This document shows positions 16,177-24,479 of a stretch of DNA of 64,000 nucleotides, piece by piece (the stretch's first letter is position 1; each line of letters opens with the position of its first letter). The position numbers and the translations under genes were made by a program. The DNA is from Tardiphaga alba. Lineage in GTDB: Bacteria > Pseudomonadota > Alphaproteobacteria > Rhizobiales > Xanthobacteraceae. The notes beneath the pieces were generated by a model, which made no database searches, was not told the DNA's origin, and was given only the letters and a program-made list of their open reading frames with translations. Location: positions 2,869,001 through 2,933,000 of the forward strand of contig NZ_CP036498.1 in assembly GCF_018279705.1 (NCBI RefSeq), in the 5' to 3' direction.

Positions 16177-18324
16177 GTGTCTTTTGAATCGACGCCCCCG
16201 GCGCTCGCCCGTGCATTGGCTGAGCGCAACTACCGCGAATCCACCCCCGTTCAGACCGCCGTGCTGGCCGACGAAGCAGTTGGCCGCGATCTTCTCGTCT
16301 CCGCCCAGACCGGCTCCGGCAAGACTGTCGCTTATGGCCTAGCGATTGCAGCCGACCTGCTCGAAGGCGCCGAACGGCTGCCGCAGGCCGGCGCGCCGCT
16401 GGCGCTGATCGTGGCGCCGACGCGCGAACTGGCGCTGCAGGTGCATGGCGAACTGACCTGGCTTTATGCCCAGGCCGGCGCCCGCGTCGTCTCCTGCGTC
16501 GGCGGCATGGACCCGCGCACCGAACAGCGCGCGCTTGCCGCTGGTGCGCATATCGTTGTCGGCACGCCCGGCCGACTGTGCGACCATCTCCGCCGCAACC
16601 GTCTCGACATTTCGCAGATCAAGGCCGTCGTCCTCGACGAGGCCGACGAGATGCTCGACATGGGCTTTCGCGAGGACATGGAGTTCATCCTCGAAACCAC
16701 GCCGGAAAGCCGCCGTACGCTGCTGTTCTCAGCCACCATGCCGCGCGGCATCGCCAAGTTGGCGCAGCAGTATCAGGACAACGCCTTCCGCATCGAAGTC
16801 GCCGGCAGCGAAGGCGGCCATTCGGACATCGAATACCGCGCCATCCGCATCTCGCCGAACGATGTCGACCATGCCGTCGTCAACGTGCTGCGCTATTTCG
16901 AATCGCCGACCTCGATCGTGTTCTGCAACACCCGCAATGCCGTGAAGCATCTGCAGGGCGTGTTGCTGGAGCGCGGCTTCTCCGTCGTGGCACTTTCGGG
17001 CGAACTGTCGCAGAACGAGCGCACCCATGCGCTGCAGGCGCTGCGCGACGGCCATGCCCGCATCTGCGTCGCCACCGACGTTGCCGCGCGCGGCATCGAT
17101 CTGCCCAATCTCGGCCTCGTCATCCATGCCGAACTGCCGAACGATCCCGAAGTGATGCAGCATCGCTCGGGCCGCACCGGCCGCGCCGGCCGCAAGGGCA
17201 TCAGCGTGTTGCTGGTGCCGCCGTCGCGCCGCCGCCGTGCTGAATTCCTGCTTCAGCTCGCCGAGACCGAAGCTGTCTGGGGTGCTGCGCCGACCGTGGA
17301 TGAGATCCGCGTGCTCGACGAAGAGCGCATGATGTCGGACAAGATTTTCGACGACGCGGCCAATGAAGACGATGCGGTGTTCGCCAAGAAGCTGCTGGAG
17401 CGGCATCCGGCCGAGACCATCGCGACCGCGTTGGCGCGTCTCTATCGCTCGCGCCTGCCGTCGCCCGAAGAGGTCGAGGATCCCGGCACGTTCCGTGCGC
17501 GCGACCGCGAAGACCGCGCCGGCAGCCGTCGCAAGGCGGAGGACGGTGGCCCCGTCCGCAAGACGCCGAAGAAGAACGAGCCGATGGGCGAGGGCGCAAA
17601 ATGGTTCCGCGCCGCCATCGGCCGCCAGAAAAACGCCGAGGCGCGTTGGCTGCTGCCGATGATCTGCCGTCGCGGCGGCATCGAGAAGAACGATGTCGGC
17701 GCCATCAAGATCTATGATGGCGCTACCGAGTTCGAGATTTCAGCGGCTGCCGCCGAGCGCTTCGTGACCATGATCAAGCGCCCGGACAAGGAAGACAATA
17801 TCCGCATCGACGCGCTGCCGAACGGCCCCGAAGGCGGCACCATCACCCCGATGCCGCGCGGCGGCGGCGATCGCGACTTCCCGCCGAAGCGCCATCGCAA
17901 GGGCGGCGACGATTTCCGGTCCGATGGCGATCGTCCGGATTTCAAGGCGAAGGATTCCTATAAGGGCAAGTCGTGGAAGGAAGACGGACCGCGCGAGCGT
18001 CCGCGTGGCGACAAGCCCTATGCCGCGAAGAGCTTCGACGACCGGCCGCGCACGGATCGCAAGCCGAAATACGATCCGATGAAGGCCGACCGCGCCCGCG
18101 AGCCGTCCGCGAGCTGGGACGATCGCAAGCCGAAGCGTGACGGCGGCTATGAGGGCAAGAAGCCCTTCGAGGCACGTGGCGAAGGCAAGAAGTACGAAGG
18201 CAAGAAGCCGGACTTCCACGACAAGCCGCGCAAGGAAAAGAAGACCTACGTGGCCAAGGCCAAGCGCGAAGGCGCTGCGAAGTTCGAGAAGCCGGCTTTC
18301 GGGAAGAAGAAGAACAAGGGCTGA
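16177..18324 (+). CDS. DEAD-box RNA helicase with long charged C-terminal tail
   Basis: A 715-residue ATP-dependent RNA helicase, likely in ribosome assembly or RNA turnover. Motifs in order: TPVQ (Q motif, ~23), AQTGSGKT (I, ~43), PTREL, GTPGR, DEAD (II, ~154), SAT (III, ~185), RGID (~305) and HRSGRTGRAG (VI, ~329). A DbpA-like RNA-binding domain is plausible at about 490-540 (GAIKIYDGATEFEIS). Residues 540-715 are a Lys/Arg/Asp/Gly-rich disordered tail typical of cold-adaptation helicases. The GTG at 16177 is chosen because homologues begin at SFESTPPALARAL; an ATG at 16075 in frame would add 34 unconserved residues. Confidence 0.92.
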   Translation: MSFESTPPALARALAERNYRESTPVQTAVLADEAVGRDLLVSAQTGSGKTVAYGLAIAADLLEGAERLPQAGAPLALIVAPTRELALQVHGELTWLYAQAGARVVSCVGGMDPRTEQRALAAGAHIVVGTPGRLCDHLRRNRLDISQIKAVVLDEADEMLDMGFREDMEFILETTPESRRTLLFSATMPRGIAKLAQQYQDNAFRIEVAGSEGGHSDIEYRAIRISPNDVDHAVVNVLRYFESPTSIVFCNTRNAVKHLQGVLLERGFSVVALSGELSQNERTHALQALRDGHARICVATDVAARGIDLPNLGLVIHAELPNDPEVMQHRSGRTGRAGRKGISVLLVPPSRRRRAEFLLQLAETEAVWGAAPTVDEIRVLDEERMMSDKIFDDAANEDDAVFAKKLLERHPAETIATALARLYRSRLPSPEEVEDPGTFRARDREDRAGSRRKAEDGGPVRKTPKKNEPMGEGAKWFRAAIGRQKNAEARWLLPMICRRGGIEKNDVGAIKIYDGATEFEISAAAAERFVTMIKRPDKEDNIRIDALPNGPEGGTITPMPRGGGDRDFPPKRHRKGGDDFRSDGDRPDFKAKDSYKGKSWKEDGPRERPRGDKPYAAKSFDDRPRTDRKPKYDPMKADRAREPSASWDDRKPKRDGGYEGKKPFEARGEGKKYEGKKPDFHDKPRKEKKTYVAKAKREGAAKFEKPAFGKKKNKG

Positions 18325-18362
18325 AGGCTCTCCTTTTCGCTACTTACGCTATCAATAAAACT

Positions 18363-18445
18363 CGTCATGGCCGGGCTTGTCCCGGCCATCCACGTCTTCG
18401 CCTGGGCTCAAAACGTGGATGCCCGGCACAAGGCCGGGCATGACG
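18363..18445. repeat. dispersed palindromic repeat, CGTCATGGCCGGGC type
   Basis: CGTCATGGCCGGGCTTGTCC at the left pairs with the right end GGCCGGGCATGACG, and ATCCACGTCT pairs with ACGTGGAT inside, forming a long imperfect hairpin. This is a very common intergenic element of Bradyrhizobium and Rhodopseudomonas genomes. It separates the helicase from a convergent SDR gene. Confidence 0.85.
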
Positions 18446-18456
18446 GAGCTGAAGCG

Positions 18457-19137
18457 CTAAACCCGCCCGCGCACCGGCACCAATGCGCCGGTCACCGCAC
18501 TCGCCGCATCGCTGGCCAAAAACAAAATCACGCTGGCCAACTCGTCCGGCGTCACCCATTTCGCAAAATCCGCATCGGGCATGTCGCGGCGATTGGCCGA
18601 TGTGTCGATGGTCGAGGGCAGCACGGCATTGACCGTGACCTTGCCCTTCAACTCCGCCGCCAGCGACTCCGTCAGCCTGTGCACGCCGGCTTTCGACGCA
18701 GCATAGGGGCCCATGCCGCTGCCTGCCTCCAGCGCGCCGATGGCGCCGATATTCACGATCCGCCCGGCGCTCGATGTCACCAGATGCGGGATCGCCGCGC
18801 GCGATGTGTTGAGCGCCGTGAGCAGGTTGAGGCGATGCATCGTCTCCCAGCTCGCATTGTCGCCATCGGCAATGGCTTCGAACCTGAACGCGCCGGCAAT
18901 GTTGATCAGCACATCGATGCGTCCGAACTGCGCGATCACCTCTCCAATGGCTTTGGCAGCCCGTGCGGCGTCGGCGAGATCGACGCCGCCGATCTGCAGG
19001 CGCTGCGGCGTCGAGGGAATGTCGTTGTGGCCGTGATCGATCACCGCGACGGTGGCGCCGTCCTCCAATGCACGATCGGCGACCACCCGGCCAAGCGCAC
19101 CGGCCGCTCCGGTGATGACGACGATTTTGCGCTGCAT
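18457..19137 (-). CDS. short-chain dehydrogenase/reductase
   Basis: A 226-residue NAD(P)-dependent oxidoreductase of the classical SDR fold. The cofactor motif TGAAGALG is near the N-terminus and the active-site YAASK is at about residue 147. The residue 13 positions before the catalytic Tyr, normally Ser, is Ala (NIGAIGALEAG), so catalysis may be weak, altered or absent. The substrate is unknown. GGAG precedes the ATG at 19137. It starts 15 bases after the stop of the MFS exporter gene, so the two may be co-transcribed. Confidence 0.85.
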   Translation of the reverse strand: MQRKIVVITGAAGALGRVVADRALEDGATVAVIDHGHNDIPSTPQRLQIGGVDLADAARAAKAIGEVIAQFGRIDVLINIAGAFRFEAIADGDNASWETMHRLNLLTALNTSRAAIPHLVTSSAGRIVNIGAIGALEAGSGMGPYAASKAGVHRLTESLAAELKGKVTVNAVLPSTIDTSANRRDMPDADFAKWVTPDELASVILFLASDAASAVTGALVPVRGRV

Positions 19138-19152
19138 CGGTCGTGGCTCCGT

Positions 19153-20400
19153 CTATCGATGATGGGTTCCCGCTTTGGTTGCGGGAAGCACCCAAAGATA
19201 GATCGCGCCCGCGACAATGGCCATGGCGGCCATCAGGCCGGTCATCACCAATGCGGGATGGCCGAACGGCTCCAGCACGGCGACCATGGCACTGGCGAAG
19301 GCGCCCATCACCATCTGGGTGCAGCGCATGACGCCGGCGGCCGATCCCGCCACATGCGGCAGGTTCGCCAGCGCTTCATGGTTGGTCGAGGGCGCGAGCA
19401 TGCCGAAGGCAAAGATGGTGAGCGCCATCATCGGTGTCAGCGTCGCCACCGTCACCGCGCCGAGCGGGACCAGCACGAGCGCCAGGAGCGCGCTCGCCAC
19501 CATCAGCAACAGGCCGAAGGCGATGATCTTTCGCGACGAGACATTGTGCTTGCTCAGGCGACCCGAGATCAGCGACGCCACCAGCACGCCGCAGGATGTC
19601 AGGCCGAACAGCAGCGAAAAACTGGTCGTGGAGAGGCCGAGACTGCCGATCAGGACCGACGGCGCGCCGGAGATGAAAGCGAACATGCAGGCGAAGGCGC
19701 AGGCATAGAGCAGCGCATAGCCGACAAAGCTGCGATCGGTGAGCACGAAGCGATAGCTTTCGGCGAGTTGGCGCGGATTGAGCGAGCGGCGGCTTTCCAC
19801 CGGCTGGGATTCCGCGAGACCCATGGCGCCGACGACGAGCAGGATGAGGCCGACCGCGGCCTGTGCTGCATAGATTGCGCGCCAGTCGCTGACGGTCATC
19901 ACCCAGCCGCCCAGCACCGGCGCGAGCATCGGGGCGATGCCGAGCACGGCTGCGATCTGCGACAGCTTTTGCCGCGCGGCGCCGTGGACGAACAGATCAC
20001 GCACGATGGCGATGGGCAGGATGGCGCAGGCGCCGGCGGCAAAGCCCTGCAGCAGGCGGCAGGCGAGCAGCACGGAGAAATTCGGCGCGAGCGCGCAGGC
20101 GCCGGCGGCAAGCGAGAACAGCAACAGGCCGTCGAGCAACATAGCGCGGCGGCCGAAGCGATCGGCCAGCGGGCCGCAGATCAGAGGCGAGATCGCGAAT
20201 CCCGCCATGAACAGGCTGAGCGTCAGCGGGCCGCGGCCGCCGGCGTCAGCGAATGTCGCCTCGATGGCGGGAAGGCCGGGCAGGCCCATGTCGATGGACA
20301 GTGGCGGCAGCGCGGTGAGGGTGCCCAGAAATGCGGTGAAAGCAAACGTATCGCGCCCGAGCGCCACAGTGAATTCCTTGAAAAGAGCAGGCACGGCCAT
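19153..20400 (-). CDS. MFS drug exporter, Bcr/CflA type
   Basis: A 415-residue, 12-span major facilitator protein. The Bcr/CflA pattern is visible: LPPLSIDMGLPGLPAI in the first loop, GPLADRFGRRAMLL (motif A), CRLLQGFAAGA and a SDWRAIY segment. It would export drugs or other small molecules by proton antiport. The ATG at 20400 is chosen over a TTG at 20424. It lies 25 bases after a second MFS gene and just before an SDR gene on the same strand, forming a probable three-gene unit. Confidence 0.88.
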   Translation of the reverse strand: MAVPALFKEFTVALGRDTFAFTAFLGTLTALPPLSIDMGLPGLPAIEATFADAGGRGPLTLSLFMAGFAISPLICGPLADRFGRRAMLLDGLLLFSLAAGACALAPNFSVLLACRLLQGFAAGACAILPIAIVRDLFVHGAARQKLSQIAAVLGIAPMLAPVLGGWVMTVSDWRAIYAAQAAVGLILLVVGAMGLAESQPVESRRSLNPRQLAESYRFVLTDRSFVGYALLYACAFACMFAFISGAPSVLIGSLGLSTTSFSLLFGLTSCGVLVASLISGRLSKHNVSSRKIIAFGLLLMVASALLALVLVPLGAVTVATLTPMMALTIFAFGMLAPSTNHEALANLPHVAGSAAGVMRCTQMVMGAFASAMVAVLEPFGHPALVMTGLMAAMAIVAGAIYLWVLPATKAGTHHR

Positions 20401-20425
20401 GCCGGCCGTGCCGGAAGCCGGCAAT

Positions 20426-21589
20426 CTACTCGGCCGGACTGACCTGCGCCGGACAATCGCTGCGATTGATCAAGCGCGTCAGCGTCATCGCGAGTCCGGC
20501 CAGCGCGACACCGGCAGCAAGCAGCGGCAGTTGGCCATAATGCACGCCGGCATTCAATGCGATGCCGCCGATCCAGGCGCCGGTGGCGTTGCCGAGATTG
20601 AACGCACCCTGATTGAGTGTCGAGGCGAGATTCGGCGCATCGGTGGCGGCGTCCACCACCCAGATCTGCAATGGCGAGACCAGCGCGAAGGCGATGCCGC
20701 CCCATAGCACCAGCAGGGTGATGGTCGGGATCACGAATTGCGCTGCGAGGGATAGAAGGCCGAGCACGACCGCAAGGCAGATGAAGGCGCCGATCACGGT
20801 GGACAGCAGATTCTTGTCGGCGAGGCGGCCGCCGATCAGGTTGCCGATGGTGAGGCCGACGCCGATCGCCAGCAGCGCGCCAGTGACGCCATGCGGCGTC
20901 AGGCCCGTGACCTCTTCGAGCAACGGCGTGATGTAGGTGAATAGGCTGAACATGCTGACCGAGGCGGTGGTCGAAATCAGCATCGGCAGCAGCACCGGCC
21001 AGCGTCCGAGCGCGCGGAATTCGCGGCCGAGTCCGCCGCGTGTGCCGGGCATGCCCGACGGCACGTAACGCCAGATGGCGATGAAGGCGATGACGCCGAT
21101 CACGACCACGGCCCAGAAGGCCGAACGCCAGCCGGCGGCCTGGCCGAGCGCGGTGCCGAACGGCACGCCGAGCACATTGGCGAGGGTGAGGCCGGCGAAC
21201 ATCAGCGACACCGCCTGGGTGCGCTGTTCGCGCGGCACCAGATTGCTGGCGACGATCGCGCCGATGCCGAAGAAGGCGCCATGGGCGAATGAGGTGACGA
21301 CGCGCGCCAGCATCAGCAGCCAGTAGTCCGGCGCGATGGCGCAGCCGATATTGCCGATGGTGAACAGTGCCATCAGCCCGAGCAATGCGGACTTGCGCGG
21401 CATGCCGGCCGTCGCCATCGCCACCAGTGGCGCGCCGACCACGACGCCGAGCGCATAGCCCGACACGAGATAGCCGGCCTGCGGGATGGTCACCCCGAGG
21501 CTGCGCGCCACATCGGGGAGGAGGCCCATGATGACGAATTCGGTGGTTCCAATGCCAAAGGATGCGGCGGCGAGGGCGAGGATGGGCAA
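20426..21589 (-). CDS. MFS transporter, AraJ-like DHA1 exporter
   Basis: A 12-span MFS protein of about 387 residues. FGIGTTEFVIMGLLPDVA in the first helix, then SGYALGVVVGAPLVA and SFAHGAFFGIGA, are typical of the AraJ/YdhP group of sugar or drug exporters. The start is uncertain: the conserved N-terminus begins at LPILALAAASFGIG, matching a TTG at 21589 with GGGAGAG about 15 bases upstream. An in-frame ATG at 21718 would add 43 residues without transmembrane or signal character and no ribosome binding site. Confidence 0.82.
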   Translation of the reverse strand: MPILALAAASFGIGTTEFVIMGLLPDVARSLGVTIPQAGYLVSGYALGVVVGAPLVAMATAGMPRKSALLGLMALFTIGNIGCAIAPDYWLLMLARVVTSFAHGAFFGIGAIVASNLVPREQRTQAVSLMFAGLTLANVLGVPFGTALGQAAGWRSAFWAVVVIGVIAFIAIWRYVPSGMPGTRGGLGREFRALGRWPVLLPMLISTTASVSMFSLFTYITPLLEEVTGLTPHGVTGALLAIGVGLTIGNLIGGRLADKNLLSTVIGAFICLAVVLGLLSLAAQFVIPTITLLVLWGGIAFALVSPLQIWVVDAATDAPNLASTLNQGAFNLGNATGAWIGGIALNAGVHYGQLPLLAAGVALAGLAMTLTRLINRSDCPAQVSPAE

Positions 21590-21737
21590 TGACGGACGGA
21601 TGGAATCTCTCCCGAGGAAATATTGCGATGCAATATGTCGAGGAGTGCCATGGTTCGGTGCGCGAACGCAAATCCTGTGCGGGGAGGCTGCAATGCGCCC
21701 GGCGGCGATCTCAATCATGTGATCGTGACGCTTTTAG

Positions 21738-21815
21738 CCCTCCCCTGCAGGGGGAGGGTCGCTGAACGCAGGCGATGCGAAGCATCGCCGACAGCGTTCA
21801 GCGGGGTGGGGTGAC
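21738..21815. repeat. left arm of inverted repeat pair bracketing the DUF559 gene
   Basis: The element starts with CCCTCCCCTGCAGGGGGAGG followed by GTCGCT and ends with AGCGGGGTGGGGTGAC, with a longer loop (GCGATGCGAAGCATCGC) than the right arm. It matches the reverse complement of 22240-22288 without mismatch over the first 26 bases and the last 16. Bases 21801-21815 are read as the last five codons of the nuclease gene. Confidence 0.88.
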
Positions 21816-22220
21816 CGTCCTCCGCCACACGCGCCGTCGATGCTTCAATGGCGCCGGCTCGGCGTCACGTCCGCCATGCAGTTCGATGTAGATCCGATCG
21901 AGCACGGCTGGCATCTCTGTCGCGATCTCCGAATTCCAGAAGCGCAGGACACGATATCCCTCGGCTTCGAGCCAGCGCTGCCGGATGAGGTCACGGCGTG
22001 CCTGTTCATCTTCATTGTGATGGCCGCCATCGAGTTCAATGATGAGATGTGCGGCCGGGCAGACGAAGTCGACGACATAGGGACCGATCGGCGCCTGACG
22101 TCGGAAATGACTTCCGGCGACCGGCATGTCTTTCAGAGCGCGCCACAAAGCGCGTTCGTGCGGCGTCGTGTTGGCTCGCAAGTTCTTTGCCGCTGCGCGG
22201 CGGAGCGATGCTGAGACCAT
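21798..22220 (-). CDS. DUF559 endonuclease-domain protein (Vsr-like fold)
   Basis: A 140-residue protein of the DUF559 family, which has a very-short-patch-repair/PD-(D/E)xK-like nuclease fold. NLRANTTPHERALWRAL opens the domain; YVVDFVCP gives Asp51, IIELDGGHH gives Glu62 and Asp64, and GYRVLRFWNSEI forms the last strand. Its biological role is not known. The ATG at 22220 has GAGG upstream; a GTG at 22244 lies inside the right repeat. The gene sits exactly between two inverted repeat arms, and the last five codons (VTPPR) are encoded by the left arm. Confidence 0.88.
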   Translation of the reverse strand: MVSASLRRAAAKNLRANTTPHERALWRALKDMPVAGSHFRRQAPIGPYVVDFVCPAAHLIIELDGGHHNEDEQARRDLIRQRWLEAEGYRVLRFWNSEIATEMPAVLDRIYIELHGGRDAEPAPLKHRRRVWRRTVTPPR

Positions 22221-22239
22221 GGAGCCTCGCTGTGGCGCT

Positions 22240-22288
22240 GTCACCCCACCCCGCTCGCTGCGCGAGCGACCCTCCCCCTGCAGGGGAG
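22240..22288. repeat. right arm of inverted repeat pair bracketing the DUF559 gene
   Basis: GTCACCCCACCCCGCT at 22240-22255 and a 26-base AGCGACCCTCC...GGGGAGGG segment at 22263-22288 are perfect reverse complements of the corresponding parts of the left arm at 21738-21815. Only the central loop differs (CGCTGCGCG against a longer loop on the left). Confidence 0.88.
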
Positions 22289-22348
22289 GGTGACGCTTCG
22301 CTGCGGCGACGGAGTGTTTTACTAGTATAGCTCGGAATGCATAGACGG

Positions 22349-23566
22349 CTAGTCGAACACCACATCAAGATGCTTCTCGCGTTTGCCGAGCACGTGGCAG
22401 GCGCGGGAGAGGTGATCGACGGGGATGCTGAGCTTGAAGCGTTCGGGGATGTCGGTGGTGCTGAACACGTCGATGCTGGCGCCCATCTCCGACAGGCCGC
22501 GTACGGTGCAGTCGATGGTGGAGTGGCCGGCATTGAAGGTGATGTGGCCGGCCTTGAAGACGCGGCGCATCAGGTCGGCCGCGACTTCCGGCGTGCGCCA
22601 GGCGATGCAGCGGTTGCGGCCGGTCTGCTTGGCCTCATACATCGCCGCATCGGCCCGGCGCAGCAATTCGTCGATGTCGGAGGCGGTGCGCTCCAGCGTG
22701 GCGATGCCGAGGCTGGCCGAAACCCTGAGCGGACCATCGGCGCCCATCACGGTGACGCCGGCAATGGCCTCGCGCACCTTCTCGGCCACGAGTTGCGCAT
22801 CGGCGCGGTTGGTGTGCGGCAGCACGATGGCGAATTCCTCGCCGCCGACGCGGCCGATGGCGTCGGCCTTGCGCAACAGGTTCTGGCAGGCTTTGACGCA
22901 GGCAGCGAGCACGCGGTCGCCGATGTCGTGGCCGTTATTGTCGTTGATGGCCTTGAAGTGATCGAGGTCGAACATGATCACGCTGAAACTGTGCCCATGG
23001 CGCACCGCGAGCGTGATGCCGCGCGTGGCCTCGTCGCGCAGCGCGCGCCGCGACAGCGCGCCGGTAAGGCTGTCCTGCATCACCAATGCGCGGAGTTCGA
23101 GCTCGCTGAGCACGATGCCGGCGAGATCCTGCAGCATCGCGACTTCCGCCGCGCTGACGTCGCGCGGCTGCGCATCGAAGGCGCACAGCGTGCCGATCGC
23201 ATGACCGCCCGGTGCGCGCAGCTGCGCCCCCGCATAGAAGCGGACATGGGGATCGCCGACGACGGCCGGATGATCGCGAAAGCGTGGATCGGCCAAAGCG
23301 TCCGGAATGATCAGCGGTGCCGTTTCGCGAATGGTGAAATTGCACAGAGCTGAATCGCGAGACGTTTCGCAGGCATCGAAACCCTGACGCGACTTGAACC
23401 ACTGGCGATGGCCGTCGATCAGGCTGATGGTCGACATCGGCACATCGAAGATGTGGCGCGCGAGACGGGTGATGCGGTCGAAGGCTTCCTCGGGCGGCGT
23501 GTCGAGAATGTCGTAGCTGTCGAGCGACGTCAGACGTTCGCTCTCCCTGATATCGCTTACCTGCAT
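22349..23566 (-). CDS. diguanylate cyclase with GAF sensor and C-terminal PilZ-like domain
   Basis: A protein of about 405 residues combining signal sensing, c-di-GMP synthesis and possibly c-di-GMP binding. An N-terminal GAF domain (about 20-150, LDTPPEEAFDRITRLA and GTLCAFD) is followed by a GGDEF domain with intact active site GGEEF and an inhibitory RxxD site (RKAD) five residues before it. The C-terminus resembles PilZ (RRVFKAG, then TVRGLSEMGASIDV), though the usual D/N before the Ser is Gly. The ATG at 23566 was chosen; GTG 23617 or ATG 23608 are alternatives. Confidence 0.85.
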   Translation of the reverse strand: MQVSDIRESERLTSLDSYDILDTPPEEAFDRITRLARHIFDVPMSTISLIDGHRQWFKSRQGFDACETSRDSALCNFTIRETAPLIIPDALADPRFRDHPAVVGDPHVRFYAGAQLRAPGGHAIGTLCAFDAQPRDVSAAEVAMLQDLAGIVLSELELRALVMQDSLTGALSRRALRDEATRGITLAVRHGHSFSVIMFDLDHFKAINDNNGHDIGDRVLAACVKACQNLLRKADAIGRVGGEEFAIVLPHTNRADAQLVAEKVREAIAGVTVMGADGPLRVSASLGIATLERTASDIDELLRRADAAMYEAKQTGRNRCIAWRTPEVAADLMRRVFKAGHITFNAGHSTIDCTVRGLSEMGASIDVFSTTDIPERFKLSIPVDHLSRACHVLGKREKHLDVVFD

Positions 23567-23691
23567 CGCACCGTCCGTCACCAAGTCCCAGTGTCCGGCG
23601 GAGATCATACCGGGCACAGTGTGACCGACAATTGGCAGCCCGCGTTACCGAAGCATTAAGACGCTGTCGGCGAACGGGCGCAGTGCTACTA

Positions 23692-24279
23692 TTACACCGG
23701 TGGCCAGCTTCGCATCGCCATATCGGCGAGTTTGCGCAGTTGTTCACGCGGTGCGCCGCCAGCGGCCTGCACGGCCATGCCTTGCAGGATCGCGGAAATG
23801 TAGCGCGCGAGATCGCCCGCATCGGCATCGGCGGGCAGATCGCCTTCGGCGACGGCGCGATCGAAGCGCGCACGCAGGTCCAGCTCGCCCTTGTTACGGC
23901 GGCTCGTCAGCTCCTGCTTGATGGTCTCGGCGGCTTCACCGCAGCACAGGGCGCCTTGCACAGCGAGGCAGCCCGGATTGTTAGGATCGGTAACGGCATT
24001 CACGGACTCATAGAGGATGTGTTCGACCACGCCGCGCGCAGTCGTCTTCTCCAGACCCGTGCGAAAATAGGCGCCGGGGCCATCGACATAGCGATCGAGC
24101 GCTTTGCGAAACAGCTCTTCCTTGTTGCCGAATGCCGCATAGAGGCTGGGCTTCGTGATGCCCATCGCCTCGGTGAGGTCGGCCATCGACGCGCCTTCGT
24201 AGCCTTTGCGCCAGAACACATGCAGCGCGAGGTCGAGCGCGCTGTCGACATCAAATTCGCGGGGACGTCCCATTGCCAT
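23692..24279 (-). CDS. TetR/AcrR family repressor of the adjacent RND pump
   Basis: A 195-residue TetR-family regulator. The N-terminal helix-turn-helix (about residues 8-52) has FDVDSALDLALHVFWRKGYE and MADLTEAMGITKPSLYAAFG; the remaining helices form the ligand domain. GGAGGG precedes the ATG at 24279. It is divergent from an RND adaptor/permease pair and a perfect palindrome lies in the shared gap, so it most likely represses that pump and itself. Confidence 0.9.
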   Translation of the reverse strand: MAMGRPREFDVDSALDLALHVFWRKGYEGASMADLTEAMGITKPSLYAAFGNKEELFRKALDRYVDGPGAYFRTGLEKTTARGVVEHILYESVNAVTDPNNPGCLAVQGALCCGEAAETIKQELTSRRNKGELDLRARFDRAVAEGDLPADADAGDLARYISAILQGMAVQAAGGAPREQLRKLADMAMRSWPPV

Positions 24280-24298
24280 GACGGGCCCTCCAAAGATT

Positions 24299-24328
24299 TC
24301 TACCGTTCAGTAGATATGTCCCTTGACA
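24299..24328. promoter_or_regulatory. TetR-type operator palindrome and -35 element of the first RND operon
   Basis: TCTACCGTTCAGTAGA (24299-24314) is an inverted repeat with five-base arms of the TACCGTTC-type core seen at TetR-controlled efflux promoters. TTGACA at 24323-24328, on the plus strand, is a consensus -35 element for the pump operon; a TATA-containing -10 candidate follows near 24349. A repressor bound here would cover the promoter. The pairing with the adjacent TetR gene is inferred from position. Confidence 0.6.
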
Positions 24329-24479
24329 GTGGAAGTCGATAGTCCATCTATACCGGACGTTACGGATGTGTGCGTCGCAGCGTGGAATCCCGGAATCGGG
24401 TCGCCATCGCCGTGATGCTCTCCTTAAGTATTGGAATTCAAGGGCTTTTCAAGGCCCGAAACGTCACACGGGGTTCACA

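Noticed and set aside
18367..20442. A 691-codon plus-strand frame over the SDR and MFS genes
   Set aside because: His/Gln/Arg-rich low-complexity product opposite two well-supported genes; no ribosome binding site or domain.
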